Virus record (IMG/VR): IMGVR_UViG_3300042935_001183
Span: 62,001 to 126,000 of that record
DNA: 64,000 bases
Strand: one strand, 5' to 3'
Origin: a virus
A model generated the notes under the pieces. The model did not search any database. It had not been told where the DNA came from and saw only the letters and a program-made list of their open reading frames with translations. Each line of letters begins with the position of its first letter. Position 1 is the first letter of the stretch. Below, one piece after another: positions 8,299 through 16,860 of this stretch. Position numbers and translations under genes: made by a program.

Positions 8299-8886
8299 AT
8301 GAAAAAACTATTAGTTATACTAGCATCACTATTGCTATCAACCCCTGTATTTGCTCAGCCATCCAAAGATGGCATTACAACTTGTACGGGTGAATACGCA
8401 CTATGTGCCGCAAGTACTTGCAATCCCACTGGTCGAACAATCACTGGCAACAACGGTGTGGCTTATCCTGAAGTAGAATGCCGGTGTCCCATTCTCAACG
8501 GCACGTCTATTGCTGATACTTCAGCTGGTAATATGAAGGGTTCATGTGCCGCAACAGATAATAATCATGTTTGGAGTTTGTTTGCACCTAAAATCTTTTA
8601 TCCACAAGAGGCTAGTAACTTTAGTCCTCTACCTTGGAAACAAAAAGCTACTATACAAAAATGTGATGCTAGTTTGAATCTTGGCGCACAAAGTAGCAAT
8701 TGCTTTAGTTGGAATTGTAAAAAAGGTGCTGATGGTATAGCCGTATGTTCATGTCCTACAGGTCAAGTACCACCAGCAACATCATTCTTAACAGAAGCCG
8801 GTCAAGGCGACCCGTCAGCTTGTGCTCAGTATCCTGTGAGCTTGCCAATTAAAGCACAAGACCGAGCAGAAGCTAAAGGAAAGTAG
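8299..8886 (+). CDS. Exported cysteine-rich protein
   Basis: 195 residues with a classical Sec signal peptide (1-19, TPVFA|QP). The mature protein has about eleven Cys spread in CTGEYALCAASTC, CRCP, CKKG and CSCP clusters, pointing to a disulfide-stabilised periplasmic protein. RBS AAGGAAACAA. It follows the lysis lipoproteins and precedes the holin-like gene. Family not recognised; superinfection exclusion or wall modification are possible roles, neither shown by sequence. Confidence 0.65.
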   Translation: MKKLLVILASLLLSTPVFAQPSKDGITTCTGEYALCAASTCNPTGRTITGNNGVAYPEVECRCPILNGTSIADTSAGNMKGSCAATDNNHVWSLFAPKIFYPQEASNFSPLPWKQKATIQKCDASLNLGAQSSNCFSWNCKKGADGIAVCSCPTGQVPPATSFLTEAGQGDPSACAQYPVSLPIKAQDRAEAKGK

Positions 8887-8896
8887 GAGCTAGATA

Positions 8897-9469
8897 ATGT
8901 CAAAAGAAATCAAAAGCGAAAGCGAAAAGAAAAAAGAAGATTGGATGAATTCCAAATGGCGTCCAATGATGGGTTGGAGTTACATGTTGACATGTATTGC
9001 AGATTTTGTCATATTTCCAGTGTTATGGAGTGTATTACAATCTATCAGCAAAGGTCAAGTTAACATTCAGTGGCAACCTATTACCTTGCAAGGCGCAGGG
9101 CTATATCACATTGCCATGGGTGCTGTTCTAGGTATTGCCGCTTATGGTCGTACACAAGAAAAGCTGGGCGGTGCAAACAATGGCGGTATTGCATTACCAC
9201 CAAATGTCGGAACAACATATACGCCTCCGCCACCGCCAGGACAGTCCATGCCCGGTGCATTTGGTACACCAACAGCAACAACAGTCACACAGTCCTGGGG
9301 CACGCCCTCCATGAGCGGTGGCTTTGGTACCACAAGTCCTGGGTTTGGAGCAGTACCTCCAATGTCAGGGCCAACCATGGGGTTTGCTGGTAATTCAGCA
9401 ACAGGTCAAGTAGTATCAGGGTTTGGCGGCAAAAAAGCACCACCACCACAATTTGACCCAGAAATTTAA
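8897..9469 (+). CDS. Holin-like membrane protein with Gly/Pro-rich tail
   Basis: 190 residues. The first 90 follow the three-TM phage/GTA holin pattern: charged N-terminus, SKWRPMMGWSYML, hydrophobic helices about 30-50 and 68-85, and the KxRPxxGW-type entry motif. The rest (about 95-190) is low-complexity Gly/Pro/Thr/Ser with PPPPPGQ, unusual for a holin. Holins form the inner-membrane hole that frees the endolysin. RBS present (AGGAGCTAGATA). The tail may have been added to tune timing or it may be a linker to another partner. Confidence 0.65.
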   Translation: MSKEIKSESEKKKEDWMNSKWRPMMGWSYMLTCIADFVIFPVLWSVLQSISKGQVNIQWQPITLQGAGLYHIAMGAVLGIAAYGRTQEKLGGANNGGIALPPNVGTTYTPPPPPGQSMPGAFGTPTATTVTQSWGTPSMSGGFGTTSPGFGAVPPMSGPTMGFAGNSATGQVVSGFGGKKAPPPQFDPEI

Positions 9470-9481
9470 AAGGAGTATGTT

Positions 9482-9604
9482 ATGTTAGATACATTATTAT
9501 GGATAGCAGTAGGAGCATTTATTGGATGGAATTTCCCACAGCCGTTTTGGGCAAAGATTATTCAAGAAAAAATTCAAGCTATGTTAGCTAAGAAAGGAAC
9601 ATAA
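9482..9604 (+). CDS. 40-residue single-TM peptide
   Basis: A short frame with a good RBS (AAGGAGTATGTT). It encodes one hydrophobic segment (LLWIAVGAFIGWNF, 5-18) followed by an amphipathic basic helix. It is tightly placed between the holin-like gene and the next exported gene. It could be an antiholin or a small pinholin-type accessory; nothing in the sequence decides this. Confidence 0.6.
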   Translation: MLDTLLWIAVGAFIGWNFPQPFWAKIIQEKIQAMLAKKGT

Positions 9605-9606
9605 AA

Positions 9607-9816
9607 ATGAAAAATGTTATATTTGTAGCAGGTCTATGTTTGGTATTATCCGGTCCATCAGTAGCTGGCGGCGAAATTAAAGAAGTTTGTACAGACAAAA
9701 AAGACAAAGCCGGTAAAGTCATAAATGGCAAGGACGGCAAACCTGTACAAGAATGCAAGAAAATCAAAGTACACAAGAAATTTGAAGGTGAAAAAGTTCC
9801 TGATGGCAAGAAATAA
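9607..9816 (+). CDS. Small exported lysine-rich protein
   Basis: 69 residues: signal peptide 1-20 (SVAGG region) and a short, very basic mature part with two Cys (EVCTDKK, QECKKIK) and repeated DKKDKAG/GKDGK units. Probably periplasmic. It is the last gene before the terminator-like hairpin at 9836-9867, so it closes the lysis operon. Role unknown. Confidence 0.6.
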   Translation: MKNVIFVAGLCLVLSGPSVAGGEIKEVCTDKKDKAGKVINGKDGKPVQECKKIKVHKKFEGEKVPDGKK

Positions 9817-9819
9817 TTA

Positions 9820-9848
9820 TTGACACTCGGTTAACAATCCTGTATAAT
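9820..9848 (+). promoter_or_regulatory. Sigma70 promoter of the DnaJ-like gene (perfect boxes)
   Basis: TTGACA (9820-9825) and TATAAT (9843-9848) are separated by exactly 17 bp, a full match to the sigma70 consensus. The -10 box falls within the left part of the terminator-like hairpin. Confidence 0.9.
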
Positions 9849-9867
9849 TAACTGTACAGGATTTTTT
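9836..9867 (+). terminator. Terminator-like hairpin overlapping the dnaJ promoter
   Basis: AATCCTGTA (9836-9844) and TACAGGATT (9855-9863) pair perfectly over 9 bp with a 10-nt loop, followed by four more T before the ATG at 9868. Read through from the lysis operon it is a terminator. For a transcript starting near 9855 only the right arm exists, so the dnaJ message would escape it. The AGGA ribosome-binding site lies in the right arm. Confidence 0.7.
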
Positions 9868-10659
9868 ATGACAGATCACTATGCCACATTAGGTGTGCCC
9901 AAAACTGCTGCCGCTGATGAAATTAAAAAGGCTTATCGTAAGCTGGCCAGCCAACACCATCCAGACAAAGGTGGCGACACAAAAAAGTTCCAGGAAGTAG
10001 AAGAAGCATACAGAACACTAAGCGATCCAGAAAAGCGAGCACAATACGATACTCCACAGACTAATTTTAATTTTAGATCTGGTGGTCCGGGCGCCGGCCA
10101 GGATCCATTTGATATGGATGCTATTTTTAACATGTTTGGTGCCAGGATGAATGCTCATGCACCAAGACAGTCGTTTCAACGCATGACCTTGTGGATCAAA
10201 CTAGATGATGTGGTCACAGGCGGCGCAAGAACTGTGTCAGTAACATCAAATTCAGGTACGTCAACAATTGAAATACACGTACCCGAAGGTATTGAGGATG
10301 GTGCTAACATACGTTATCCAGGCATAGGACCCGGCAATGCTGATCTTGTTGTGCAGTTCAGAATTCACCCGCATCCAATTTGGTCTAGACAAGGCAATGA
10401 TCTTTTTGCCAAGCACGATGCATCTTTTTGGGAATTAATTACAGGAACCGACACAGTGGTACACGACCTAAAAGGCAGAGCAATGACAGTGACCATTCCC
10501 CCTATGACTAATCCAAATACCACATTGAGATTACGAGGACTGGGTCTGCGCTCAAGCAACAGACCAACTGGGGATATAATGATTAAATTAAATGCAGTCA
10601 TGCCCGACCATATTCCTGATGAAATACTAGATATTCTTAAAAATCAGTCAAATAAATAA
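9868..10659 (+). CDS. DnaJ/CbpA-like J-domain co-chaperone
   Basis: 263 residues. J domain 1-65 with HPD at 31-33 (QHHPDKGG), which stimulates the DnaK ATPase. A short Gly-rich stretch (about 72-80) then leads to the C-terminal beta substrate-binding domains (VSVTSNSGTSTIEIHVPEG, GNADLVVQF..HPIWSRQGNDL, LKGRAMTVTIPP, LRLRGLG). The zinc-finger region of DnaJ is absent, so the layout is CbpA-like. No DnaK is in the window, so it would recruit the host Hsp70. It has its own consensus sigma70 promoter and is followed by the ClpA gene. Confidence 0.9.
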   Translation: MTDHYATLGVPKTAAADEIKKAYRKLASQHHPDKGGDTKKFQEVEEAYRTLSDPEKRAQYDTPQTNFNFRSGGPGAGQDPFDMDAIFNMFGARMNAHAPRQSFQRMTLWIKLDDVVTGGARTVSVTSNSGTSTIEIHVPEGIEDGANIRYPGIGPGNADLVVQFRIHPHPIWSRQGNDLFAKHDASFWELITGTDTVVHDLKGRAMTVTIPPMTNPNTTLRLRGLGLRSSNRPTGDIMIKLNAVMPDHIPDEILDILKNQSNK

Positions 10660-10673
10660 TTTAACCGTACTGC

Positions 10674-10702
10674 TTGTGTTTTTAACACATTGAGTTTATA
10701 AT
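10674..10702 (+). promoter_or_regulatory. Sigma70 promoter of the ClpA gene
   Basis: TTGTGT (10674-10679), a 17-bp spacer and a perfect TATAAT (10697-10702). The -35 is weak (three of six). A leader of about 25 nt with AATAGGA leads to the ATG at 10735. Confidence 0.6.
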
Positions 10703-10734
10703 TAAAAACTATCGAAGTACCCAATAGGAAAACT

Positions 10735-13026
10735 ATGCAAAATAATCCCGAAATTGAACAAATCATTGATGCGGCAGTTAGAATTGCCCGAGATAAAAAA
10801 CACGAATATGTGTTAACTGAGCATCTATTGTTGTCGTTACTACAATACAATCCATTCAGAAATGTATTAATTAAGTTTGGTTCTGAAGTAGACATGCTGG
10901 AAGCAGAATTAACTGCATATTTAGAAAATATGATCAATCTACGCAGTGACAAAGAAGATGTTCAACCTCGAAAAACAAATGCACTAGAACGTATTTTTAA
11001 TCGTGCGTTGACACAGGTGTTGTTCACTGGTCGCCGAGTAATCACCACAATTGATCTTTATCTTGCAATCATGAGTGAGAGCAATAGTCATGCACACTAC
11101 TTCTTGCTCAAGTACGGTGTAACAAAAGCAGAGTTTGTGAAATTCTGGGAACAAAATTACAAGCACGGCGATGTTAAAATCACCAATCAACAGGCCACAG
11201 AAATACTTGAAGAACATTGTACCAACATTACTGACCAGGCCAAAAAAGATCAACTTGAACCAGTGATTGGGCGGGAAAAAGACATTGAAGAAATGGTCAC
11301 TGTGTTAGCACGTAGATTTAAAGCCAATGTGCTAATGGTAGGAGATCCCGGAGTGGGCAAAACTGCCATCATTGAAGGATTGGCACAGCGTATTGTCAAC
11401 AACACCGTTCCTAGTTTCCTTAGGGACCATGAAGTGTGGAGTTTGGAAATTGGCAGTTTACTAGCAGGTTCAAAATATCGCGGGGAGTTTGAAGAAAAAC
11501 TCAAGCAGGTAATTGATGCTTTAGAAAGCAAAAAGAATTGTGTTTTGTTCATTGATGAAGCTCATACCATGCGTGGTGCAGGCAGTTCAGGACAGAGTCA
11601 ACTGGACTTTGCCAACATGATCAAGCCAGCCATTACCAAAGGTGTACTTAAAGTTGTAGCTAGTACTACCTGGGAAGAGTACTACGAAAGTTTTGAAAAG
11701 GATCGTGCATTAATGCGTAGATTCTATAGACTCAGCATTGACGAGCCAAACAAAGAAACCACAGAAAAAATTCTTATTGGACTGAGTCCGCGGCTGGAAA
11801 AGTTTCACAATGTGATGATTGATACAGATGCTATTATGTCAGCAGTTGAACTAAGTGGTCGTTATATTCATGACAAAAAGAATCCTGACAAAAGCATTGA
11901 TTTAATTGATGCTGCCTGTGCCCGTGAAAGAGTCAAAGATGCAGGTACGTTAACAGTTACAAAAGAATTAATTATGCAACAGGTCAGTCGTGTTGCTGGC
12001 GTACCAATGGATCATTTGGCCAATCAACAGAGTACACGTATTATTGATCTTGAAAGTAATATCAAACAACGAGTATATGGTCAAGACCAAGTAATTGACA
12101 CAGTACTAGATCGTATCTATGTAAGTTTTGCTGGCATCAATACAACAAGAAAACCCATGTCTAGTTTCTTATTCTTGGGCCCAACTGGCACAGGTAAAAC
12201 TGAATTAGCACGTATGTTAGCCGAATACCTTGATATGAAATTACTCAAGTACGACATGAGTGAGTACCAAGAAAAGCATACTGTATCAAGTTTGATTGGT
12301 GCTCCACCGGGCTATGTTGGGTTCGAAGATGGCAATCTTGGTGGCGGCAAATTAATCAGCGATCTGAGCAAGCACCCATTTTCAATATTATTGTTTGACG
12401 AAGTAGAAAAAGCACATCCTGATGTAAGCAACATCTTTTTACAATTGCTTGATGAAGGAAAAATTACAGGTAGCAACGGAAAAACAGTTGATTGTAAAAA
12501 TACCATTGTTATCATGACCAGCAATCTTGGCAGCGCCGACAGTGAACGTAATAATATTGGCTTCGGAGACATGGCAAAAACCGGCGAAGATGATCGTGCT
12601 CTTAAAGAATTTTTTAAACCTGAATTACGCAATCGCTTGGATGCAGTCTGTAAGTTTAGCAAGCTTGATAAGCTAGCAATTAAGAAAATTGTTATTAAAT
12701 TCGTTGATGAACTAAAAACCAGTCTAGTTGATAAAAATATTAAACTAAACTTGACAGAGCCAGCAGTTGAACTGTTAGCTGACCGTGGATATGATCCGTT
12801 GATGGGAGCTCGCCCACTGGGTAGAAAAATTGATGAGCTTATTCGTGTTCCGTTAAGTAGAAAAATTTTATTTGACCGTCTAACTGATTGCAACATAAAT
12901 GTTGTTGTAAAGGATGGAGAAATTTACTTTGAAACAGACATAACCGTGCCTGTGCAAGAAACAAATCAACCTACAGTTAACAGTGATGGATACATTGTCC
13001 TTGACCAATTCAAACCCAGAATTTGA
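10735..13026 (+). CDS. ClpA-type AAA+ unfoldase
   Basis: 763 residues, close to ClpA length and without the ClpB middle domain. An N-domain (about 1-145) is followed by D1 with Walker A GDPGVGKTA (203-211) and Walker B VLFIDEAH, and D2 with Walker A GPTGTGKTE (482-490) and LLFDEVEKAHPD. A conserved IGF tripeptide at 608-610, in the D2 position of the ClpP-docking loop, says it can engage ClpP. ClpP is encoded at 29478, so a complete phage ClpAP protease is possible. The C-terminal small domain ends with an extra tail of about 35 residues. Transcribed from its own promoter after dnaJ. Confidence 0.92.
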   Translation: MQNNPEIEQIIDAAVRIARDKKHEYVLTEHLLLSLLQYNPFRNVLIKFGSEVDMLEAELTAYLENMINLRSDKEDVQPRKTNALERIFNRALTQVLFTGRRVITTIDLYLAIMSESNSHAHYFLLKYGVTKAEFVKFWEQNYKHGDVKITNQQATEILEEHCTNITDQAKKDQLEPVIGREKDIEEMVTVLARRFKANVLMVGDPGVGKTAIIEGLAQRIVNNTVPSFLRDHEVWSLEIGSLLAGSKYRGEFEEKLKQVIDALESKKNCVLFIDEAHTMRGAGSSGQSQLDFANMIKPAITKGVLKVVASTTWEEYYESFEKDRALMRRFYRLSIDEPNKETTEKILIGLSPRLEKFHNVMIDTDAIMSAVELSGRYIHDKKNPDKSIDLIDAACARERVKDAGTLTVTKELIMQQVSRVAGVPMDHLANQQSTRIIDLESNIKQRVYGQDQVIDTVLDRIYVSFAGINTTRKPMSSFLFLGPTGTGKTELARMLAEYLDMKLLKYDMSEYQEKHTVSSLIGAPPGYVGFEDGNLGGGKLISDLSKHPFSILLFDEVEKAHPDVSNIFLQLLDEGKITGSNGKTVDCKNTIVIMTSNLGSADSERNNIGFGDMAKTGEDDRALKEFFKPELRNRLDAVCKFSKLDKLAIKKIVIKFVDELKTSLVDKNIKLNLTEPAVELLADRGYDPLMGARPLGRKIDELIRVPLSRKILFDRLTDCNINVVVKDGEIYFETDITVPVQETNQPTVNSDGYIVLDQFKPRI

Positions 13027-13717
13027 AGTAGTTAATTCAAGTCAGCTATACTTTGATCAATTTGAGTATAGGGCTGTGTTTTACCTTCAAGAGTTGCCTT
13101 GTCTACGAAATTTAAAAAATGATCCTGACAAAGATCGTCAGATGATTTCCTGGAATGTGGATCAGCGAAAAAAATTCAAAGATCACCTAAGACATGTTAA
13201 CTGGGGAGGAAGCTGGCACAACCAAAATAGTTCAATACCCATTGGTGATGAAGTAGAACCAAATTTATTGTTGTTTTATGATTTTTATTCTTCAGAGCCC
13301 GACGTTAAAAAACTAGTGATTCAGTCAGGTGGTTACGGGTATCTATACACTAACAATAAAAAATACATACAAGAACTGGCTAGATTACCATTTATTAAAA
13401 ATGTCTACGGGTATCAAATCAATGTAGCGTTTGCAAAAGGAACCATTAGGTTAAAAAATCCAAAGCATTCTTATCGTTTATATTTTAAAGATAGAAAAAT
13501 AACCAAACAACAAAAAAGTTATTTGGTTAATTTCTTAAAGAACCACGAAGGGCAAATAAGACTAGGACCAGCACTTAAACATTGGGTAAAAAAAGACGAG
13601 TACTGTTATTTGTACGGAAACTTTTTTGTAGAATACGATCACCAATCTTTTGTAAGTATGCTTAGTCTTGTGAGTCCAAGCACAGTTAGAAAGACTGTAA
13701 CCTTAATAAAAGCATAA
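12986..13717 (+). CDS. Unknown protein, T4-like phage type
   Basis: 243 residues from the ATG at 12986 (a GTG lies directly before it). It starts inside the end of clpA in another frame with no visible Shine-Dalgarno, implying translational coupling. Mixed alpha/beta, rich in aromatic residues (HVNWGGSWHNQN, GGYGYLYTNNKKYI) with a basic second half. I do not recognise the family. The tight link to clpA could mean a substrate adaptor, but that is speculation. Confidence 0.6.
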   Translation: MDTLSLTNSNPEFEVVNSSQLYFDQFEYRAVFYLQELPCLRNLKNDPDKDRQMISWNVDQRKKFKDHLRHVNWGGSWHNQNSSIPIGDEVEPNLLLFYDFYSSEPDVKKLVIQSGGYGYLYTNNKKYIQELARLPFIKNVYGYQINVAFAKGTIRLKNPKHSYRLYFKDRKITKQQKSYLVNFLKNHEGQIRLGPALKHWVKKDEYCYLYGNFFVEYDHQSFVSMLSLVSPSTVRKTVTLIKA

Positions 13718-13720
13718 ATA
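13713..13720 (+). promoter_or_regulatory. Late promoter box (CATAAATA), near-leaderless
   Basis: CATAAATA overlaps the stop of the previous gene and ends 8 nt before the ATG at 13728. With T4 spacing (+1 about 6 nt after the box), the transcript would start 1-2 nt before the ATG. Confidence 0.45.
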
Positions 13721-13727
13721 TATTACC

Positions 13728-13907
13728 ATGGCAAAAATACACGAAGAAATAGTTGTGATCAAACTTTCAAAATTGATCAAAGATGATGCACCAAATCAAG
13801 GCACAATTGCCACGGTGGAACTGATAGAAAGTTTAGCGGCTGTGGCTGAAGAACTTGGCGGCAACGGTGTTGTTGTAGAAATTGAACAAGTTGGTCAACA
13901 GCAATGA
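13728..13907 (+). CDS. Small acidic protein, unknown
   Basis: 59 residues, two helices flanking short beta strands (EEIVVIKLSKLI, GVVVEIEQVG). No Shine-Dalgarno, but a TAAATA late box lies directly upstream. Overlaps the next gene by 4 nt. This and the next genes look like a small virion-protein operon; specific role unknown. Confidence 0.65.
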   Translation: MAKIHEEIVVIKLSKLIKDDAPNQGTIATVELIESLAAVAEELGGNGVVVEIEQVGQQQ

Positions 13908-14272
13908 AAACCACAACCCTCCAGCTATTGCCAACTACCTCATATGGCACACCCTCGGGCAACTACGATGGTAGCAGTTTAGACTGGTCTGGAGAAAAGC
14001 AACAAGCGTCTAATTATTATGGTGGCTTTGGTTCCTTGCAAACGTTGGCTTTTTATCTAAATGGGTTTGAGGGTTTAATTAAAATTGAAGCCACAGTTGA
14101 CTCAGTACCAGCAACCGACGCTGACTGGTTCAAAGTATACGAATTTGATTCTTTAACTACCACAACCACTAACAATTTTAGTGTCAACGTCACTGGAAAC
14201 TTTACATGGATTAGAGCCAATGTAGAGGGATTTTCCGCTGGAACAATCACCAAGTTGATGTTAAGCTATTAA
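13904..14272 (+). CDS. Virion-type beta-sandwich protein
   Basis: 122 residues, Thr/Ser/aromatic-rich with alternating short beta strands (FSVNVTGNFTWIRANVEGFSAGTITKLMLSY at the end, read as three strands). This composition is typical of small phage neck, tail or decoration proteins. Overlaps neighbours at both ends. No catalytic motif. The exact virion position cannot be told. Confidence 0.55.
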   Translation: MKTTTLQLLPTTSYGTPSGNYDGSSLDWSGEKQQASNYYGGFGSLQTLAFYLNGFEGLIKIEATVDSVPATDADWFKVYEFDSLTTTTTNNFSVNVTGNFTWIRANVEGFSAGTITKLMLSY

Positions 14273-14700
14273 TGGACAATTCAACATTGAGCCTGCGAGT
14301 TTCTGCTACAGAACCCGAGCTCGACGTGTCAATTCATTTAAATGATGTCAATATTTTTCAAGGAAAACCCAGCGTTGACCCTGTAATTGTTAATCACAAA
14401 TTTGTAGACACTGATCAGGCATACACATTGACTATTACAATGTCTGGAAAAACCATTGATCATACCAAGGTAGATGAATTTGGAAATATTATAAAAGATG
14501 TGCTAGTTACAGTTACTGATTTTAAACTTGAAGACATTGACGTAAGCAAAATAGTATTTCAGCAGGCCACGTATCACCACAACTTTAATGGGACTCAAGA
14601 CAACATTGTTGACTCTTTCCATGGTGCAATTGGCTGCAACGGTCAAGTGATTTTTAAATTTCAAGCACCATCGTACCTTTGGCTCTTAGAGAACATGTAG
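14272..14700 (+). CDS. Beta-rich protein, carbohydrate-binding-like
   Basis: 142 residues, start overlapping the previous stop (TAATG). Pattern: conserved strand pairs (SIHLNDVNIFQG, AYTLTITMSGK, VTDFKLEDIDVSKIVF), resembling the calcium-dependent jelly-roll carbohydrate-binding domain often found in phage structural proteins. The 99-residue product at 24690 has a related layout. A receptor- or glycan-binding virion role is inferred, not shown. Confidence 0.5.
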   Translation: MDNSTLSLRVSATEPELDVSIHLNDVNIFQGKPSVDPVIVNHKFVDTDQAYTLTITMSGKTIDHTKVDEFGNIIKDVLVTVTDFKLEDIDVSKIVFQQATYHHNFNGTQDNIVDSFHGAIGCNGQVIFKFQAPSYLWLLENM

Positions 14701-14708
14701 GCTAAATA
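14701..14708 (+). promoter_or_regulatory. Late promoter box (GCTAAATA), near-leaderless
   Basis: TAAATA at 14703-14708 sits 6 nt before the ATG at 14715, so initiation with T4 late spacing would fall 1 nt before the start codon. Confidence 0.45.
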
Positions 14709-14714
14709 TAAGGT

Positions 14715-15707
14715 ATGAAAAAACTAGTCATTATGCCCGGTGGTTTCCACCCCTTTCACGCAGGCCATAAAGCTCTGTATGATGCGGCCCAAGCGGCTTT
14801 CCCCAGCGCCGATGTTTACATTGCTGCCACAGCAGACACCTCAACAAGACCTTTTCCTTTTGCAGTCAAGCAAAAGCTGGCAAAATTAGCTGGCATTCCT
14901 GCACACAGATTTATTCAAGTCAAAAATCCTTTCCGTGCCAATGAAATTACACAACATTACGATCCCAGCACTACACAGCTGATTTTTGTACGTAGTGAAA
15001 AAGATCGTAACGAACAGCCCGTGCCCGGTGGTGTAAAAAAGGATGGTAGTGCTGGCTACTTACAACCATACAAGCGCACAGGCCTACAGCCAATGACTCA
15101 GCATGCTTACATAGCATATTTGCCTGTGGTACAGTTTGGTTCAGGTATGACCAGTGCCACAGAAATTCGTGCCAAATGGCCTGCAATGTCACCTGAACAA
15201 AAAGCCACATTGGTTAACTCATTATATCCACAGACCCAGGGCAACGAAAAATTAACCAATGTAACAATTAAACTAATTGATGCAGGCATGGGCAGTGATG
15301 TGAAAGAAGCACTACAAGGTCCAGCCTTTGGTGTTGGTGCAGGCGGATTAAATGCAGGAATGCCAATGCCAAATGGTCCAGATAAAGAAGTTGATGAAGC
15401 TACTCTGGTCAATGATCCCGACGAAGGAATTCAAATTCGCCCTACTGGAGGTCTTGGTACCTGGGATGAAGGTAGTCTTAAGCAGAGTTTAGTACGACAA
15501 CTGGTTGAGTTAGCAGAAATGCTCAAAGTTGGCAACTATCGCGGAGTGGAACATCTAATGTACAAAGCTGGTGCTATGCAAAGTAAAGTCCAAGCTCTGG
15601 CCCGATTAGAAGATTTTACTGACAAACAAGGAAGACGACCTGTTGCACGTGGGCGAGAAATTGACATTGGCGAAAACAATGACTACGTCAATGAAACAAA
15701 CAAGTAA
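14715..15707 (+). CDS. HxGH nucleotidyltransferase with long C-terminal extension
   Basis: 330 residues. Residues 1-150 are a cytidylyltransferase-like Rossmann domain: GGFHPFHAGH with HxGH at 15-18, and a TSATEIR closing motif near 142-149. The second half (about 160-330) is helical with a VDEA site near 225-235 that resembles the prohead-protease sites of the downstream gene block. Substrate unknown. Placed among virion genes behind a late box, it may be a virion-associated enzyme. Confidence 0.65.
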   Translation: MKKLVIMPGGFHPFHAGHKALYDAAQAAFPSADVYIAATADTSTRPFPFAVKQKLAKLAGIPAHRFIQVKNPFRANEITQHYDPSTTQLIFVRSEKDRNEQPVPGGVKKDGSAGYLQPYKRTGLQPMTQHAYIAYLPVVQFGSGMTSATEIRAKWPAMSPEQKATLVNSLYPQTQGNEKLTNVTIKLIDAGMGSDVKEALQGPAFGVGAGGLNAGMPMPNGPDKEVDEATLVNDPDEGIQIRPTGGLGTWDEGSLKQSLVRQLVELAEMLKVGNYRGVEHLMYKAGAMQSKVQALARLEDFTDKQGRRPVARGREIDIGENNDYVNETNK

Positions 15708-15837
15708 ACGTCGCGTCTATCCGCCGAAACTACCGGTTAAAGTAGTACAGCACGGATCTCCCAATGTATTAATGACTCCACTAAGAAATTGCAGTAAGGT
15801 AATGCAGTTGGGCATTGGATTAAAAATAGCATCATAA
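15691..15837 (+). CDS. Small basic protein, unknown
   Basis: 48 residues from the ATG at 15691, overlapping the end of the previous gene in another frame; a start at 15679 is possible. Very basic N-terminus (KQTSKRRVYPPKLPVK). No clear RBS. It may be a nucleic-acid-binding peptide, or a chance frame. Confidence 0.4.
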   Translation: MKQTSKRRVYPPKLPVKVVQHGSPNVLMTPLRNCSKVMQLGIGLKIAS

Positions 15838-15874
15838 ATTTGCCAACAAAAAAATAGCCTGGGTTTTGTACGTA

Positions 15875-15882
15875 GTTAAATA
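15875..15882 (+). promoter_or_regulatory. Late promoter box (GTTAAATA)
   Basis: TAAATA at 15877-15882 lies 27 nt before the ATG of the glycosyltransferase-like gene and allows a leader with the ACGAGGAA Shine-Dalgarno. Confidence 0.5.
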
Positions 15883-15908
15883 GAAGTACATATTTTTACG
15901 AGGAACAT

Positions 15909-16853
15909 ATGGCTGAACAACAAATCCAAGTCAACGTTGACTACCTGCGCACCACTAGAGTGCATATCTGTATGCCCTGCTACGGTGGCATGTTAACTGA
16001 AAGCACATTCATGAGTTATATCAAATGGGCCAACACTTGCCGACAACTTGGCATTGAGTGGACCATGGAAACCATGACCAATGAATCATTGATCAGCCGT
16101 GCTAGAAACACACTGGTTGCTAAATTCCTAAACAATCCAGACTCAACTCACTTGATGTTTATCGACGCTGATATTGGTTGGGAACCTTGGCATTTATTAG
16201 TACTGCTTAATGCACAAAAAGATGTAGTCGGTGGACTATATCCAATGAAAACTCTACCAATTAAATGGGTAGTTAATGGGTTTGAAAATGCAGAAGTCAG
16301 TGAAGATGGTAATCTTCAAGAAGTTAGCAAAACAGGCACAGGCTTTATGCTAGTAAAGCGTGATGTGTTTGATAAACTCAATGTACATCAAGCAGTCAAG
16401 CCGTTTAAGAACGACATTGGATTGCCTGTAGAATTAGATCCATACATGAAAACATACTACGACACAGCAGTTCGCGAAGGTCGCTACTATTCAGAAGACT
16501 GGACATTCTGTGAAAACTGGCGCGACATTGGTGGTAAAGTCTGGGTCGACAAGCGTGTATTGCTCAAGCATACAGGCACCTATGTGTTTGACTTTAACAC
16601 ACAGGACAAATTGTACGAAGACCTAAGTGTTATTGCCAAAGCCAATGCAGACGCTAAAAAACTAGCAGATGCACAGGCAGCTCTGCAACAGGTGCCTGTA
16701 ACTCCTCGAGTGATTGCCAGTAATGAATCACCTGTTGCAGAAACAGCCAAACAAGGTAAAGCAGTAGCCAAGCCAGTTAAAGCAGTGGCTAAACCAGTCA
16801 AGGCAATAGAAACGCCTGCTCTAGCTAAAAAGAAAACAAAAGCATCTAAGTAA
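15909..16853 (+). CDS. GT-A fold glycosyltransferase-like protein
   Basis: 314 residues. Residues 15-235 resemble nucleotide-sugar GT-A enzymes: a start strand VHICMPCYGG, SRARNTLVAKFL, then the metal-binding DxD in LMFIDADIGW (about 77-86), KTGTGFMLVKRDVF and YYSEDWTFCENW near the acceptor site. The tail (about 265-314) is a low-complexity Lys/Ala/Pro repeat (KAVAKPVKA twice). Comparable proteins occur near T4-like structural genes. Acceptor (virion protein, DNA base or host glycan) unknown. Confidence 0.65.
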   Translation: MAEQQIQVNVDYLRTTRVHICMPCYGGMLTESTFMSYIKWANTCRQLGIEWTMETMTNESLISRARNTLVAKFLNNPDSTHLMFIDADIGWEPWHLLVLLNAQKDVVGGLYPMKTLPIKWVVNGFENAEVSEDGNLQEVSKTGTGFMLVKRDVFDKLNVHQAVKPFKNDIGLPVELDPYMKTYYDTAVREGRYYSEDWTFCENWRDIGGKVWVDKRVLLKHTGTYVFDFNTQDKLYEDLSVIAKANADAKKLADAQAALQQVPVTPRVIASNESPVAETAKQGKAVAKPVKAVAKPVKAIETPALAKKKTKASK

Positions 16854-16860
16854 TCAAAGC

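Noticed and set aside
12312-12896. Reverse-strand frame of 194 residues inside clpA
   Set aside because: Lies entirely within the conserved D2 domain of ClpA; Ser/Leu-rich composition typical of an antisense shadow.
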